Shown here: piece by piece, positions 47,454 to 55,442 of the stretch
Layout: every line of letters begins with the position of its first letter
How positions within the stretch are numbered: the stretch's first letter is position 1
From: Nannocystis exedens
GTDB lineage: Bacteria > Myxococcota_A > Polyangia > Nannocystales > Nannocystaceae
Length of the DNA stretch: 64,000 nt
Reading direction: 5' to 3'
NCBI RefSeq assembly: GCF_002343915.1
Contig: NZ_NETK01000001.1
Span: 1,984,001 to 2,048,000 of the forward strand
Translations under genes and position numbers: made by a program
Notes under the pieces: generated by a model
What the model saw: only the letters and a program-made list of their open reading frames with translations
The model's database searches: none
What the model was told of the DNA's origin: nothing

Positions 47454-48743
47454 ATGAGTGAGAATGCCGAGATCGCCCGCCTACAGGCGGAGAACGCTGC
47501 TCTTCGCCGCCGGATCGCCGAGCAGGACGACGACCGCCAGCGGCTCGAGCGCCTGCTGCAGACCACCATCGACCACGTCGATTCCGTGATCTACCTACGC
47601 GACGCGACCGGTACTTTTACGCATATCAACGACACGTACGAGAAAATGACCGGTCTGTCGCGCGAGAACGTGATCGGCCGCCGCGATTCGGACGTGTTCC
47701 CGAAAGAGGTTTACGAGGCCTTTCGCGTCGCCGACCGGCAGGTCGTCGAGGGCCTTGCGACGGTCACCCAGGAGGAGCTGCTCCCGCAGGAGGACGGGAT
47801 GCACGTCTTTCGCTCCTACAAGTTCCCGGTGCTCGACGCCGCCGGTCGGCTGATCGCGCAGGGCGGGATCTCGACCGACCTCACCAAACAGCGGCGGGCC
47901 GAGGCCTCGCTGCAGGCCACGCGCTCGCTCCTGCAGGCGATCGTCGAGAACGCGCCGCTGGCGATCCTCGCCACCGACGCCGCGCACAAGTACGTCCTCG
48001 TCAGCAACGAGGCCGCGCGCCAGGTCGGGCGCACGCCGGCGGAGGTGCTCGGCAAGCGGGTCCCGCAGATCCTGCCCCCGGGCGCGGCCGAGGCGATGAT
48101 GGACACCACCACGCAGGTGTTCCGCAGCGGCGGCACCTTGGTGCTCGAGCAGACCGTCCCGTGGGAGGGCAGCACCAAGGTGTTTCTCACCCACATGTTC
48201 CCGATCCGCAACGACGACGGCGAGATCGACGCCGTCGGCACGGTCGCCACCGACGTCACCGACATGCGCCGCGCCGAGGGCGAGCACCTCCGGCTGCAGG
48301 AGGAGATCATCCGGGCCCAGCGGTCGACGCTGCTCGAGCTGTCGACCCCGATCATCCCGATCGCCGAGGGCGTGCTCGCGGTGCCGCTGATCGGCGCCAT
48401 CGACCACGAGCGCAATCAACAGATCGCCGGCGCCGTGCTGGAGCGGATCACGGCGACCCGCGCCGCGGTCGTCATCCTCGACCTCACCGGCGTACGCCAG
48501 ATCGATCCGGCGATCGTCGACGCGTTGATGCAGACGGTCCGGGCCATGCGCATGCTCGGGGCCGAGGCGGTGCTGACCGGCATCTCGCCCGAGCTGGCCA
48601 GAGTGATGGCCGACCTCGACGCGCCGCTGCGCCGGCTCACCGTCCGCCAGACCTTGCAGCACGGGATCGGCCACGCGCTCACGCGGATCCGCGAGCGCAA
48701 GACCGGCAACCGCCGCATCGCGGCAGGGGAGCATGGAGCATGA
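47454..48743 (+). CDS. PAS-PAS-STAS regulator, RsbR/stressosome-like
   Basis: From the ATG at 47454 (GGAG upstream) the protein has 429 residues and no membrane helix. A coiled-coil lead (AEIARLQAENAALRRRI) precedes a PAS domain (about 40-160) and a second PAS domain (about 165-285). The last 120 residues are a STAS domain (IPIAEGVLAVPLIGAIDHER, VVILDLTGVRQIDPAIVD, LGAEAVLTGISPELARV), close to RsbR proteins, where the Thr in DLTGV is phosphorylated in stress signalling complexes. It has no kinase domain, so it needs a partner. Its stop overlaps the start of an oxygenase gene by ATGA, which is unusual company. Confidence 0.88.
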   Translation: MSENAEIARLQAENAALRRRIAEQDDDRQRLERLLQTTIDHVDSVIYLRDATGTFTHINDTYEKMTGLSRENVIGRRDSDVFPKEVYEAFRVADRQVVEGLATVTQEELLPQEDGMHVFRSYKFPVLDAAGRLIAQGGISTDLTKQRRAEASLQATRSLLQAIVENAPLAILATDAAHKYVLVSNEAARQVGRTPAEVLGKRVPQILPPGAAEAMMDTTTQVFRSGGTLVLEQTVPWEGSTKVFLTHMFPIRNDDGEIDAVGTVATDVTDMRRAEGEHLRLQEEIIRAQRSTLLELSTPIIPIAEGVLAVPLIGAIDHERNQQIAGAVLERITATRAAVVILDLTGVRQIDPAIVDALMQTVRAMRMLGAEAVLTGISPELARVMADLDAPLRRLTVRQTLQHGIGHALTRIRERKTGNRRIAAGEHGA

Positions 48744-49741
48744 GCAGCGCCATCATTGCGGAGATCCCCGTCATCGACCTCGGCCCCTTCGGCGACGGCG
48801 ACGCGCCAGGCGCGGCCGAGGTCGCCGCCGCGTTCGACCGCGCCTGCCGTGACCTCGGCTTCGTGGTCGTCGTCGGCCACGGCGTGCCGCAGGCGGTGAT
48901 CGACGCGGCGCACCGCAGCGCCCGCGCCTTCTTCGACCTCGACCTGGCGACGCGCGAGCGCTACGCCGCCCCGCCCGGCGGCTTCGTCGGCTATCGCGGC
49001 CTCGGGGCGGAGGGCCTGTCCTATTCGCTGGACCAGGAGGCGGCGCCCGACTTCAAGGAGACGTACACCGTCGGCCGCATCGACCGCGGCGACGAGCCCT
49101 ACTTCACCTCGCAGCTCGGTCGGATGTACATGCCCGACCCGACCTGGCCGGCCGAGGTGCCCGAATTCGCGGCCAGCTGGGCCGAGTTCTACCGTCAGAT
49201 GGACCGCGTCGCCTGGCGACTGATGCGCGCGTTCGCGACCGCGCTGGCGCTCCCGCGCGAGTTCTTCGACGACAAAATCGACCGCAACATCAGCTGCCTG
49301 CGCGCCCTCAATTACCCGCACCCGTCGACCCCGCCGCAGCCCGGCCAGCTCCGCGCCGGCGCCCACACCGACTACGGCAGCCTGACCCTGCTCAGCATGG
49401 CCGACGCCCCCGGCGGCCTCGAGGTCCAGCGCGACGACGGCTCGTGGGCCCCCGTGCGGGTGCCCGCCGACGCGTTCGTCATGAACGTCGGCGATCTCAT
49501 GGCCCAGTGGACCAATGATCGCTGGCGCTCGTCCATGCACCGGGTCACCAACCCGCCGCCCGACGCCATTGGTGACACTCGCCGGCAATCGCTGGCGTTC
49601 TTCCACCAGCCCAATTACGACGCCGAGGTCATCCCCCTGGCGAGCTGCTGCGGCCCCGCCAACCCGCCGAAGTACGCCCGCACCACCTCGGGCGAGCACC
49701 TGTTCATGAAGATGACCAAGGCCAAGAACCTCAACGTGTGA
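48740..49741 (+). CDS. 2-oxoglutarate/Fe(II)-dependent oxygenase, isopenicillin N synthase family
   Basis: Start overlaps the previous stop (ATGA). The protein has 333 residues. The N-terminal DIOX_N pattern is IPVIDLGPFGD, then DLGFVVVVGHGVP. The iron ligands are visible: HTDYGSLTLL gives His and Asp, and MHRVTNPP gives the distal His; the co-substrate Arg is in RQSLAFFHQPNYD (RxS motif). All catalytic residues are present, so an active hydroxylase, desaturase or ring-forming enzyme acting on a small molecule is likely. The substrate is unknown. Tight coupling to a PAS-STAS regulator suggests stress- or signal-linked use. Confidence 0.9.
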   Translation: MSSAIIAEIPVIDLGPFGDGDAPGAAEVAAAFDRACRDLGFVVVVGHGVPQAVIDAAHRSARAFFDLDLATRERYAAPPGGFVGYRGLGAEGLSYSLDQEAAPDFKETYTVGRIDRGDEPYFTSQLGRMYMPDPTWPAEVPEFAASWAEFYRQMDRVAWRLMRAFATALALPREFFDDKIDRNISCLRALNYPHPSTPPQPGQLRAGAHTDYGSLTLLSMADAPGGLEVQRDDGSWAPVRVPADAFVMNVGDLMAQWTNDRWRSSMHRVTNPPPDAIGDTRRQSLAFFHQPNYDAEVIPLASCCGPANPPKYARTTSGEHLFMKMTKAKNLNV

Positions 49742-49759
49742 GCGCGGACGCGAGGCCGC

Positions 49760-51139
49760 CTACAGCGACAGCCGCACCGACAGCGTATTCGGGGCGGCGA
49801 CGCCGACGGACACGAAGTCGGACCAGCCGTCCTCGTTCAGGTCGGCGAGCGCGAAGCCGCGGACGTAGCCGATGCCGAAGCCGGGCAGGTTGGGGGCGAC
49901 GATGTCCCCGTCCTCCTCGATCGTGCGCACCAGCGTCTCGCCCTGGTTGCCGGTGTACACCAGGTCGGGCCGCGGCTCGTGGATCAGCGAGCCGACCGCG
50001 AGCTGCTGCTTGCCGGGCCCGGGCAACGAGCTTATCACCGGCGCCGCCCACGTGTCGCCGCCGAGGTTCTCGACGTAGCGCAGCGCCGCCGTGCCGGCCT
50101 TGTCGGCGACGATGATGTCGTTGTCGCCGTCGCCGTCGACGTCGAGCGGCACGATCGGCAGCGACCCGAGCAGCCAGTTGTTCGGCACCAGCTTGCCCAG
50201 GTAGGTGAAGCCGCCGAGCCCGTCGCTGCGCAGCCGGTGCGGCTGTTCGACGCTGCGATCGGTGGCGACGATCACGTCGAGGTGCTCGCCGTCGAATTCG
50301 CCGATCCCGAGGTAGGGTGTCCACGCGCTGTAGATGACGTCGGCGACGAACATCGTCAGCGGCTGGGCCGCGTAGGTCCAGGCGGCCGACCCGGCGCTGG
50401 TGATGGAGCTCAGCCGCTTGGGCGTGGTGTTGCTGACGCCCTGGTGGATCGCCACCGCGTCGAGGTCGCCGTCGCCGTCGAAGTCGCCGGTCGCCAGGTG
50501 CGTCCCCACCGTCGGCCCGCTGGCGAACGACTCCTCGACCACGAACCCGCCGGCGCCGTCGCCGAGCAGCAGGTCGATGCGCGGCGCGGCGCCGGCGAAG
50601 CTGACCACGAGGTCGGGCAACCCGTCGGCGTCGAAGTCGCCGAGCGCCGCGCTGGTCGGCGCATCGACGGCCGTGAACACCGGCGCCGCGAGCCCGCCGG
50701 CGCCGTCGCCGAGCAGCACCGCGATCCCGCCCGCGGCCCCCGGCGCGATCACGTCGGCGTGACCGTCCTGATCGACGTCGCCGGCCAGCACCAGCCCCAC
50801 CCCGGGCACCTGCACGTACGGCACCGCCGGCGCGTAGCAAGTCTCGATGTCGGGGGCCACCCAGCTCTGGACGCACGCCGGCTCCCCGCCCGTGCTCGTG
50901 TCCCCGCTCGTGCTCGTGTCCCCGCTCGTGCTCGTGTCCCCGCTCGTGCTCGTGTCCCCGCTCGTGCTCGTGTCCCCGCTCGTGCTCGAGGTGTCCCCGC
51001 CGCTCGTGCTGCTCGTGCTGCTCGTGCTCTCCTCGCCGCTCGTGCTGGTGGTGGGCTCGCCGTCGTCGGGGGGCGGGCAGGCGCACAGCCCGAGGAAGAT
51101 CCAGCCGACATGCCGCATCGCAATTTGCATCGTTGTCAT
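49760..51139 (-). CDS. FG-GAP/VCBS-repeat lipoprotein with a DTSTSG repeat tether
   Basis: From the ATG at 51139 the protein has 459 residues. The lipobox LCAC follows the signal peptide. Residues 30-85 are a tether of repeated DTSTSG units. The rest has FG-GAP/VCBS repeats with calcium-binding-type loops: GDVDQDGHADVI, GDFDADGLPDLVV, GDFDGDGDLDAV, LDVDGDGDNDIIV and ADLNEDGWSDFV. Such repeats form a beta-propeller like integrin alpha chains and act in surface adhesion or binding. It converges on the oxygenase gene with only 18 bp between stops. Confidence 0.88.
   Translation of the reverse strand: MTTMQIAMRHVGWIFLGLCACPPPDDGEPTTSTSGEESTSSTSSTSGGDTSSTSGDTSTSGDTSTSGDTSTSGDTSTSGDTSTGGEPACVQSWVAPDIETCYAPAVPYVQVPGVGLVLAGDVDQDGHADVIAPGAAGGIAVLLGDGAGGLAAPVFTAVDAPTSAALGDFDADGLPDLVVSFAGAAPRIDLLLGDGAGGFVVEESFASGPTVGTHLATGDFDGDGDLDAVAIHQGVSNTTPKRLSSITSAGSAAWTYAAQPLTMFVADVIYSAWTPYLGIGEFDGEHLDVIVATDRSVEQPHRLRSDGLGGFTYLGKLVPNNWLLGSLPIVPLDVDGDGDNDIIVADKAGTAALRYVENLGGDTWAAPVISSLPGPGKQQLAVGSLIHEPRPDLVYTGNQGETLVRTIEEDGDIVAPNLPGFGIGYVRGFALADLNEDGWSDFVSVGVAAPNTLSVRLSL
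50889..50998 (-). repeat. 18-bp coding tandem repeat (DTSTSG), about six copies
   Basis: The unit CTCGTGCTCGTGTCCCCG on the + strand recurs without gaps, each copy coding DTSTSG on the opposite strand. Near-identity of the copies suggests length variation by slippage. Confidence 0.85.
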
Positions 51140-51308
51140 CACTGTCAGTCTTGCCCGGCCCGCCGGCCCCGACAAGCCGCGCCGGCTCACCCCAAGAAAA
51201 GTGATGGATCGTCCCGCCCGCGGCCAATACAGGGTTGGACCCACCGCTCACACCGCTCGCCGCCGCCCGCTCGGGGCGGCCCCGGAGATCCTGCGCGCAA
51301 GGACCTTG

Positions 51309-51321
51309 TCCAAAGGACATG
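51309..51321. terminator. TGTCC/GGACA hairpin upstream of the FG-GAP gene
   Basis: TGTCC and GGACA arms surround AAA, about 30 bases after the FecR-like stop on the - strand. Its place fits a terminator of the sigma-FecR operon. Confidence 0.45.
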
Positions 51322-51350
51322 CCCTGGCAGCCAGGTCCGTCTTGATCGCG

Positions 51351-52349
51351 TCACCGCGAGTCGCAGCCCAGCTTCGCCAGCGAGCGGGCGACGATCTCGT
51401 CGCGCGAGCCGTTCGGGAACCGCTCGCGGTGCTGCTTCCAGTGGGCGCAGGCCGCGGCAGCGTCGCCGAGCTGGCGCTCGAGCAGCGCGCCGATCTCGAA
51501 CGACACCAGCTGGCGCGAGCGCGGCGACCAGGCGGCGGAGTCGGCGGTTCGCAGGCGTTCGACGGCCGCCTGGTAGCGGCCCTCGCGGCGCAGCGCGTCG
51601 ACCTCCGCCAGCAGCTCGGCGAGGCCCGCGTCGCTCGCCGGCGCGGTCGCGCTCGCCGGCCGGCGCCGAGACGGCGACGGCGCCTGCACCGGCGGCGGAA
51701 CCGGGGCCGGCCACGCGAACTCCTGCCCCGCCGCGAGCGCGACCATCGAGCCGTCGCCCGCGCGCACGCGCAGCCGGCCCTCGAGCAGCGAGACCCTGCC
51801 GGCGCCGTCGCGCTGGCGGACGATGAAGCGCGTGCCGACGACCTCGATGTCGATCGCCCCCGCGATCACGTGCAGCGGTCGTCCGGGCCGCGGATCGACC
51901 TCGAACATCACCTCGCCGTCGTGCACCGTCACCCGATCGCCGGCCCGCTCGAGCGTCGCCGGCGCCCACGCGCTGACCCGCACGCCGTCGCCCGCGAGGC
52001 AGCCGTCGCCCGCGAGGCGCAACGCGCCCGTCCTCAGCGCGTCACACTGCGGCTGCGGCGGCGCCGTGACCTCGGGGATCGCGACCGGCGGCGCCTCGAC
52101 CTCGCGCCGGGCGACCGCCCCGCGGTCGTCCTCGCGCCGCTCGAGCAGCAGCACCGCCATCAACGCCGCCCCGGCCGCGAACGCGAGCGCCGGCCACCAG
52201 CGCAGGCGGGCTCGCAGCGGCCGCGCCTGGGCGTGGCGCGCGAGGGCCTGGCGCACCCGCTCGCTCGCCACCGGCGACATGTCGCGCCGCGCCAGCGCCT
52301 CGTCGACGGCCCGGATCTTCGCAATCACCTCGGGCTCGCGGTCAGTCAT
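51351..52349 (-). CDS. FecR-like membrane regulator (anti-sigma type)
   Basis: The protein has 332 residues; its ATG overlaps the sigma factor stop by 8 bases. Residues 1-48 are cytoplasmic and helical, 51-68 cross the membrane (PALAFAAGAALMAVLLLE), and 110-205 match the FecR domain: a beta structure with DRVTVHDGEVMFEVDPR, VGTRFIVRQRDG and VSLLEGRLRV. The C-terminal 100 residues are helical, TPR-like. FecR-type proteins usually hold or activate the ECF factor encoded beside them in response to an outer-membrane signal. The order with sigma first and a barrel-like protein before it supports that role. Confidence 0.88.
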   Translation of the reverse strand: MTDREPEVIAKIRAVDEALARRDMSPVASERVRQALARHAQARPLRARLRWWPALAFAAGAALMAVLLLERREDDRGAVARREVEAPPVAIPEVTAPPQPQCDALRTGALRLAGDGCLAGDGVRVSAWAPATLERAGDRVTVHDGEVMFEVDPRPGRPLHVIAGAIDIEVVGTRFIVRQRDGAGRVSLLEGRLRVRAGDGSMVALAAGQEFAWPAPVPPPVQAPSPSRRRPASATAPASDAGLAELLAEVDALRREGRYQAAVERLRTADSAAWSPRSRQLVSFEIGALLERQLGDAAAACAHWKQHRERFPNGSRDEIVARSLAKLGCDSR

Positions 52350-52902
52350 CGAGCGCCTCCTCCAGCCGCGCGATCGCCCGCGCCAGCAGCTTCGACACGT
52401 AGCCCTTCGAGAGCCCGAGGATCTCGCACACCTCGCGCTGCGACTTGCCGTCGAGGTGACACATGCCGACGACCACCCGCTCGCGCGCCGGCAGGGCCGC
52501 GAGGGCCGAGCGGGCCCGCTCGAGGTCGCGGCGGGCGAACACCTGCTGCTCGGGCGAGGTCTCGGCCGCGCCGTCGCGCGCGAGCAACCACCGCACCAGC
52601 GGACGATTCAAGAACGCGTCGCGCCGCAGCTTGCGCAGGCAACGATTCGTGGTCACGCGGTACAGCCAGCCGTCGAGCTGGCCGGTGTCCTCCAGCGTCG
52701 GCAGCCGGTCGAGCAGGATCAGGAACACGTCCTGCACGACGTCCTCGGCCCACGCCTCGTTGCCGAGGCCGTAGCGCAGCGCGAGCTGGTACACGGCGCG
52801 GTGGTGCCGGCGGTACAGCCGGTCGAGCAGGGCCGCGCCGTCGTCGTCGCGACCGACCTCGTCGATCACCTGGACCTTCGACACCGCGGCCCGCTCGCTC
52901 AT
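52342..52902 (-). CDS. ECF RNA polymerase sigma factor of the FecR operon
   Basis: From the ATG at 52902 the protein has 186 residues. Region 2 shows RLYRRHHRAVYQLALRYG and WAEDVVQDVFLILLDRL, then LYRVTTNRCLRKLRR. Region 4 shows LPARERVVVGMCHLDGKS and REVCEILGLSKGYVSKLL. It overlaps the genes on both sides (ATGA with the barrel-type gene, 8 bases with the FecR gene), so the three are one translational unit. Its activity is probably set by the FecR-like protein. The regulon is unknown. Confidence 0.9.
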   Translation of the reverse strand: MSERAAVSKVQVIDEVGRDDDGAALLDRLYRRHHRAVYQLALRYGLGNEAWAEDVVQDVFLILLDRLPTLEDTGQLDGWLYRVTTNRCLRKLRRDAFLNRPLVRWLLARDGAAETSPEQQVFARRDLERARSALAALPARERVVVGMCHLDGKSQREVCEILGLSKGYVSKLLARAIARLEEALDD

Positions 52903-54161
52903 CGCCGCCTCCCGCGTCGCAGCGCGATGTCCCAGCCGGCGCCGAGCTCGAGCCCCAGCACCAGACCGGCGCGCCGCCAGCTCACCTCCGCGTCGTGGAC
53001 GTGGACCCAGCGCCCGCCGGACCAGCCGGCGCGCAGCCCCGCGAACAGCAGCGCGCCGCGGCGGCCGAGCCAGCCGACGCGCACGGTCGCGCCCGCGCTC
53101 GCGCCCACGCGGGTGTCCCGAGCGCCGCCCGTCTGCGCGTAGTGGTGCAGGTGGACGCCGGCGAACAGGCCGAGCGCGACCACGCCCCGGGTGCCGGCGC
53201 CGATCCGCCAGTCGAGCGCCGCCGTCGGCGCGGCCTCGACCACGCGCAGCTGCTCGGCGCGCGACGGCACGACGACGCAATCGATCACCCCGCCGAGGCC
53301 GCGCCGCCGACCGACGCGCAGCCCGAAGCCGACCAGGCCGTCGACGGGGCCGCCGGTGCGCGCCAGCAGCCCGCCGTGGGCCGCGATCGTGAACACCGGC
53401 GCGTCGCGCTCGGCGGGCGCGACGGCCTCGCCCGCCGGTGATTCTTTTCGTGATGCCATCGCCGGTGGCGCCGCGACGTTCGTGGCCGTCGCCCCCTGCC
53501 ACGGCGCCGGCTCGGGCACCACCGCGTCGAGGGCCGCCGCTGCGCCGGCGAGCAACAGCTCGCGGCCGCGGGCCACCGTCTCGCCCGCGGGCACGGGCAC
53601 CGCCGCGGCTTCCTCCGCGCAGCGACTGCTTCCGCCCACCACGTGGACGCGGGCCTCGCCCGAGTCGGCGACGGCGACGCACAGGCGGCGATCGTCGGCG
53701 CCCGGGCGGCGCGTCAGCGCGAAGCCGCGGCCGAGCAGGCCGCGCTGCAGTCGCTCGCGCAGCTCCGGGTCCGCCGCGGCCCCCGTCACCTCGAGCGCCA
53801 CCGCCGGCTCGGCCTCCGCCGGGCTCGGCTCCACCTCGTCGACCAGCGCCGTCGTCAGTTGCTGGATCTCCAGGCTCACCAGCGCCGGGTCGCCGGCCGG
53901 CACCGTCTCGATCCGCAGCGTCGTCCCGCGCGTCTCGATCGTCGCCCCCGTCGCCTCGAGGTGGACCCACACCCGCACACCGGCGGCGCGCCCCGCCGGC
54001 ACCACCCGGTAACCGTCCTCGAGCAGGCGCGCGCCGAGGCGCTGCACCAGCGCCTGCTCGAGCAGCTTCGCCGCGCCGTCGTCGACGGACGTCACGCGCA
54101 GCTCGACGCTGGTCTCGGGCGGCGTCGGCGGGGCGAGGAGGGTGGCGAGGAGCAGGAGCAC
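52899..54161 (-). CDS. Exported protein with a C-terminal beta-barrel-like domain
   Basis: The GTG at 54161 gives 420 residues with a short hydrophobic start (LLLLATLLAPPTP) that may be a signal peptide. Residues 20-240 form two repeats of an alpha/beta type (LEQALVQRLGARLLEDGYRV and LRERLQRGLLGRGFALTRR), a pattern seen in periplasmic parts of secretion or assembly proteins. Residues 255-415 alternate polar and nonpolar residues in short strands (FTIAAHGGLLAR, GLRVGRRRGLGG, LFAGLRAGWSGG), as in a small outer-membrane barrel. It is first in the sigma-FecR operon and may be the signal-sensing surface partner. No family is recognised. Confidence 0.72.
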   Translation of the reverse strand: MLLLLATLLAPPTPPETSVELRVTSVDDGAAKLLEQALVQRLGARLLEDGYRVVPAGRAAGVRVWVHLEATGATIETRGTTLRIETVPAGDPALVSLEIQQLTTALVDEVEPSPAEAEPAVALEVTGAAADPELRERLQRGLLGRGFALTRRPGADDRRLCVAVADSGEARVHVVGGSSRCAEEAAAVPVPAGETVARGRELLLAGAAAALDAVVPEPAPWQGATATNVAAPPAMASRKESPAGEAVAPAERDAPVFTIAAHGGLLARTGGPVDGLVGFGLRVGRRRGLGGVIDCVVVPSRAEQLRVVEAAPTAALDWRIGAGTRGVVALGLFAGVHLHHYAQTGGARDTRVGASAGATVRVGWLGRRGALLFAGLRAGWSGGRWVHVHDAEVSWRRAGLVLGLELGAGWDIALRRGRRR

Positions 54162-54284
54162 GGGTCCCGGGTTACTTCATGCCCGAGCCGCCCCGAAGTT
54201 TCCTCGCCGCGACGACTTTCTTTTGCGCCGGTCGGGGCGGTCTTCGCCAGGAAACTCCGCGGCGGGCGAGGACTGATTCGGGGC

Positions 54285-54812
54285 ATGATGCACGCACCTC
54301 CGCTCCTCCTCGTGCTCGCCGTCGCGCTCGTCGCGCCGGCCTGCGACACACTGCTTTGTGAACCCGTGCCTGCTTTGCCCGGCAACCAGAGCGCCGAAGA
54401 CCTCGAGGCTTGCCCCGAGCTCCCGCCCGGCGTGGCGCCGATCGAGGGCCTCGCGGTCGCGCGAGCCGTCGAGCGCTTCGACGGCCTGGTGTTGACGATG
54501 TCGACCCGTCCGCTCGCGTGCGGCGAGCCGGCCTCGCAGCACGGCTACTGCGCCAGCGACGACGACCGCGGCCTCACCCTCGGGCTCCCGGCCGAGCAAG
54601 CGACGCCCGGCGCCTATCCGCTGCAGACCCCGCTCTACGTCGAGTTCGAGACGCCCGACGCCCGCGTCCACGGCGGCGGCGGCGAGCTCGAGATGGCGAG
54701 CGTCGAGATCTTCGCCGTCACCGACACCTGCGTGACCGGCCGGATCGTCGGCCTCGTCGGCCAGCACGGACCCTTCGACGGCGGCTTCCGGGCCCCGAGG
54801 TGCGCGCCATGA
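54285..54812 (+). CDS. Lipoprotein, first of a tandem paralogue pair
   Basis: The ATG at 54285 (or 54288) gives 175 residues. The lipobox APAC ends a short signal peptide. The mature part has an even number of cysteines (LLCEP, EACPEL, LACGEP, GYCASD, TDTCVTG, APRC) and ends HGPFDGGFRAPRC. The next gene, which overlaps by ATGA, ends in the same way (LNGGFSAPTC), and both have a DxCVTG segment before it, so the two are diverged duplicates. The fold is probably all-beta and disulphide-bonded. No known family is recognised. Confidence 0.78.
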   Translation: MMHAPPLLLVLAVALVAPACDTLLCEPVPALPGNQSAEDLEACPELPPGVAPIEGLAVARAVERFDGLVLTMSTRPLACGEPASQHGYCASDDDRGLTLGLPAEQATPGAYPLQTPLYVEFETPDARVHGGGGELEMASVEIFAVTDTCVTGRIVGLVGQHGPFDGGFRAPRCAP

Positions 54813-55372
54813 TCCGCCGTACTCCTCTCTCCCACCTGTTCGCCGCGGCCTGCGGCCTATCGCTGGCGCTCGCCTGCGATCCGCCGCAGTGCATCGACGG
54901 CCCGGCCCAAACCCCGCTCGACACCGCGGCCTGCGCGGCCCCGCCGGTCGCCGCCGATCCGCAGATCGCCGTCGCCCACGCCGAGTGGCTCGGGTCGGGC
55001 GACCTCGTGATCACCTGGACCTCGTTCGGCCTCGAGTGCGGCACGCGGGCCCTCGACGTCCCGCTCACCGACGACTGCGAGCGCACGGGCTGGGTGTTCA
55101 CGGTCGAGATCCCCGCCGCGCTGGCGGTCGCCGGGACGATCGACCTCGACGCCCACCCCGAGGTGATCGGCACCATGACGGTGATGGACGGCGGCAGCGG
55201 CGGCCAGACCGGCACGATCGGCGACGAGCCGTTCTTCACCGGCCAGCTCGAGCTGACCGGCGTCGCCGCCGACTGCGTCACCGGCGTGCTCCACGGCTTC
55301 GGCTCCGGGATCGCCGACCCGACCCTCGGCGGGCCCGAGCTGAACGGCGGCTTCTCGGCGCCGACCTGCTGA
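54809..55372 (+). CDS. Lipoprotein, second of a tandem paralogue pair
   Basis: The ATG at 54809 overlaps the previous stop. The product has 187 residues. The lipobox LALAC gives the lipid-bearing Cys. Shared features with its neighbour: an N-terminal Cys pair, a central beta-rich part (DLVITWTSFGLECGTRALD, VFTVEIPAALAVAG), ADCVTGVLHGFGSG, and the end NGGFSAPTC. Function unknown; the pair is probably exported together. A strong hairpin with a T run follows. Confidence 0.78.
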   Translation: MIRRTPLSHLFAAACGLSLALACDPPQCIDGPAQTPLDTAACAAPPVAADPQIAVAHAEWLGSGDLVITWTSFGLECGTRALDVPLTDDCERTGWVFTVEIPAALAVAGTIDLDAHPEVIGTMTVMDGGSGGQTGTIGDEPFFTGQLELTGVAADCVTGVLHGFGSGIADPTLGGPELNGGFSAPTC

Positions 55373-55399
55373 GCTGCTGTATTCGAGGACATGCCTTCG

Positions 55400-55430
55400 A
55401 GGACATGCTTTTCAAGGCATGTCCTTTTCG
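55400..55430. terminator. Bidirectional terminator between convergent genes
   Basis: AGGACATGC (55400-55408) pairs exactly with GCATGTCCT (55417-55425) over an 8-base loop, with TTTT at the 3' side. Two further GGACATG/CATGTCC words flank it, so up to four family elements lie in 60 bp between the stops at 55372 and 55443. Confidence 0.7.
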
Positions 55431-55442
55431 ACATGTCCATCG

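Noticed and set aside
50889..50998. Regular short repeats suggesting a CRISPR array
   Set aside because: There are no spacers; the 18-bp units are contiguous and code a Ser/Thr tether.
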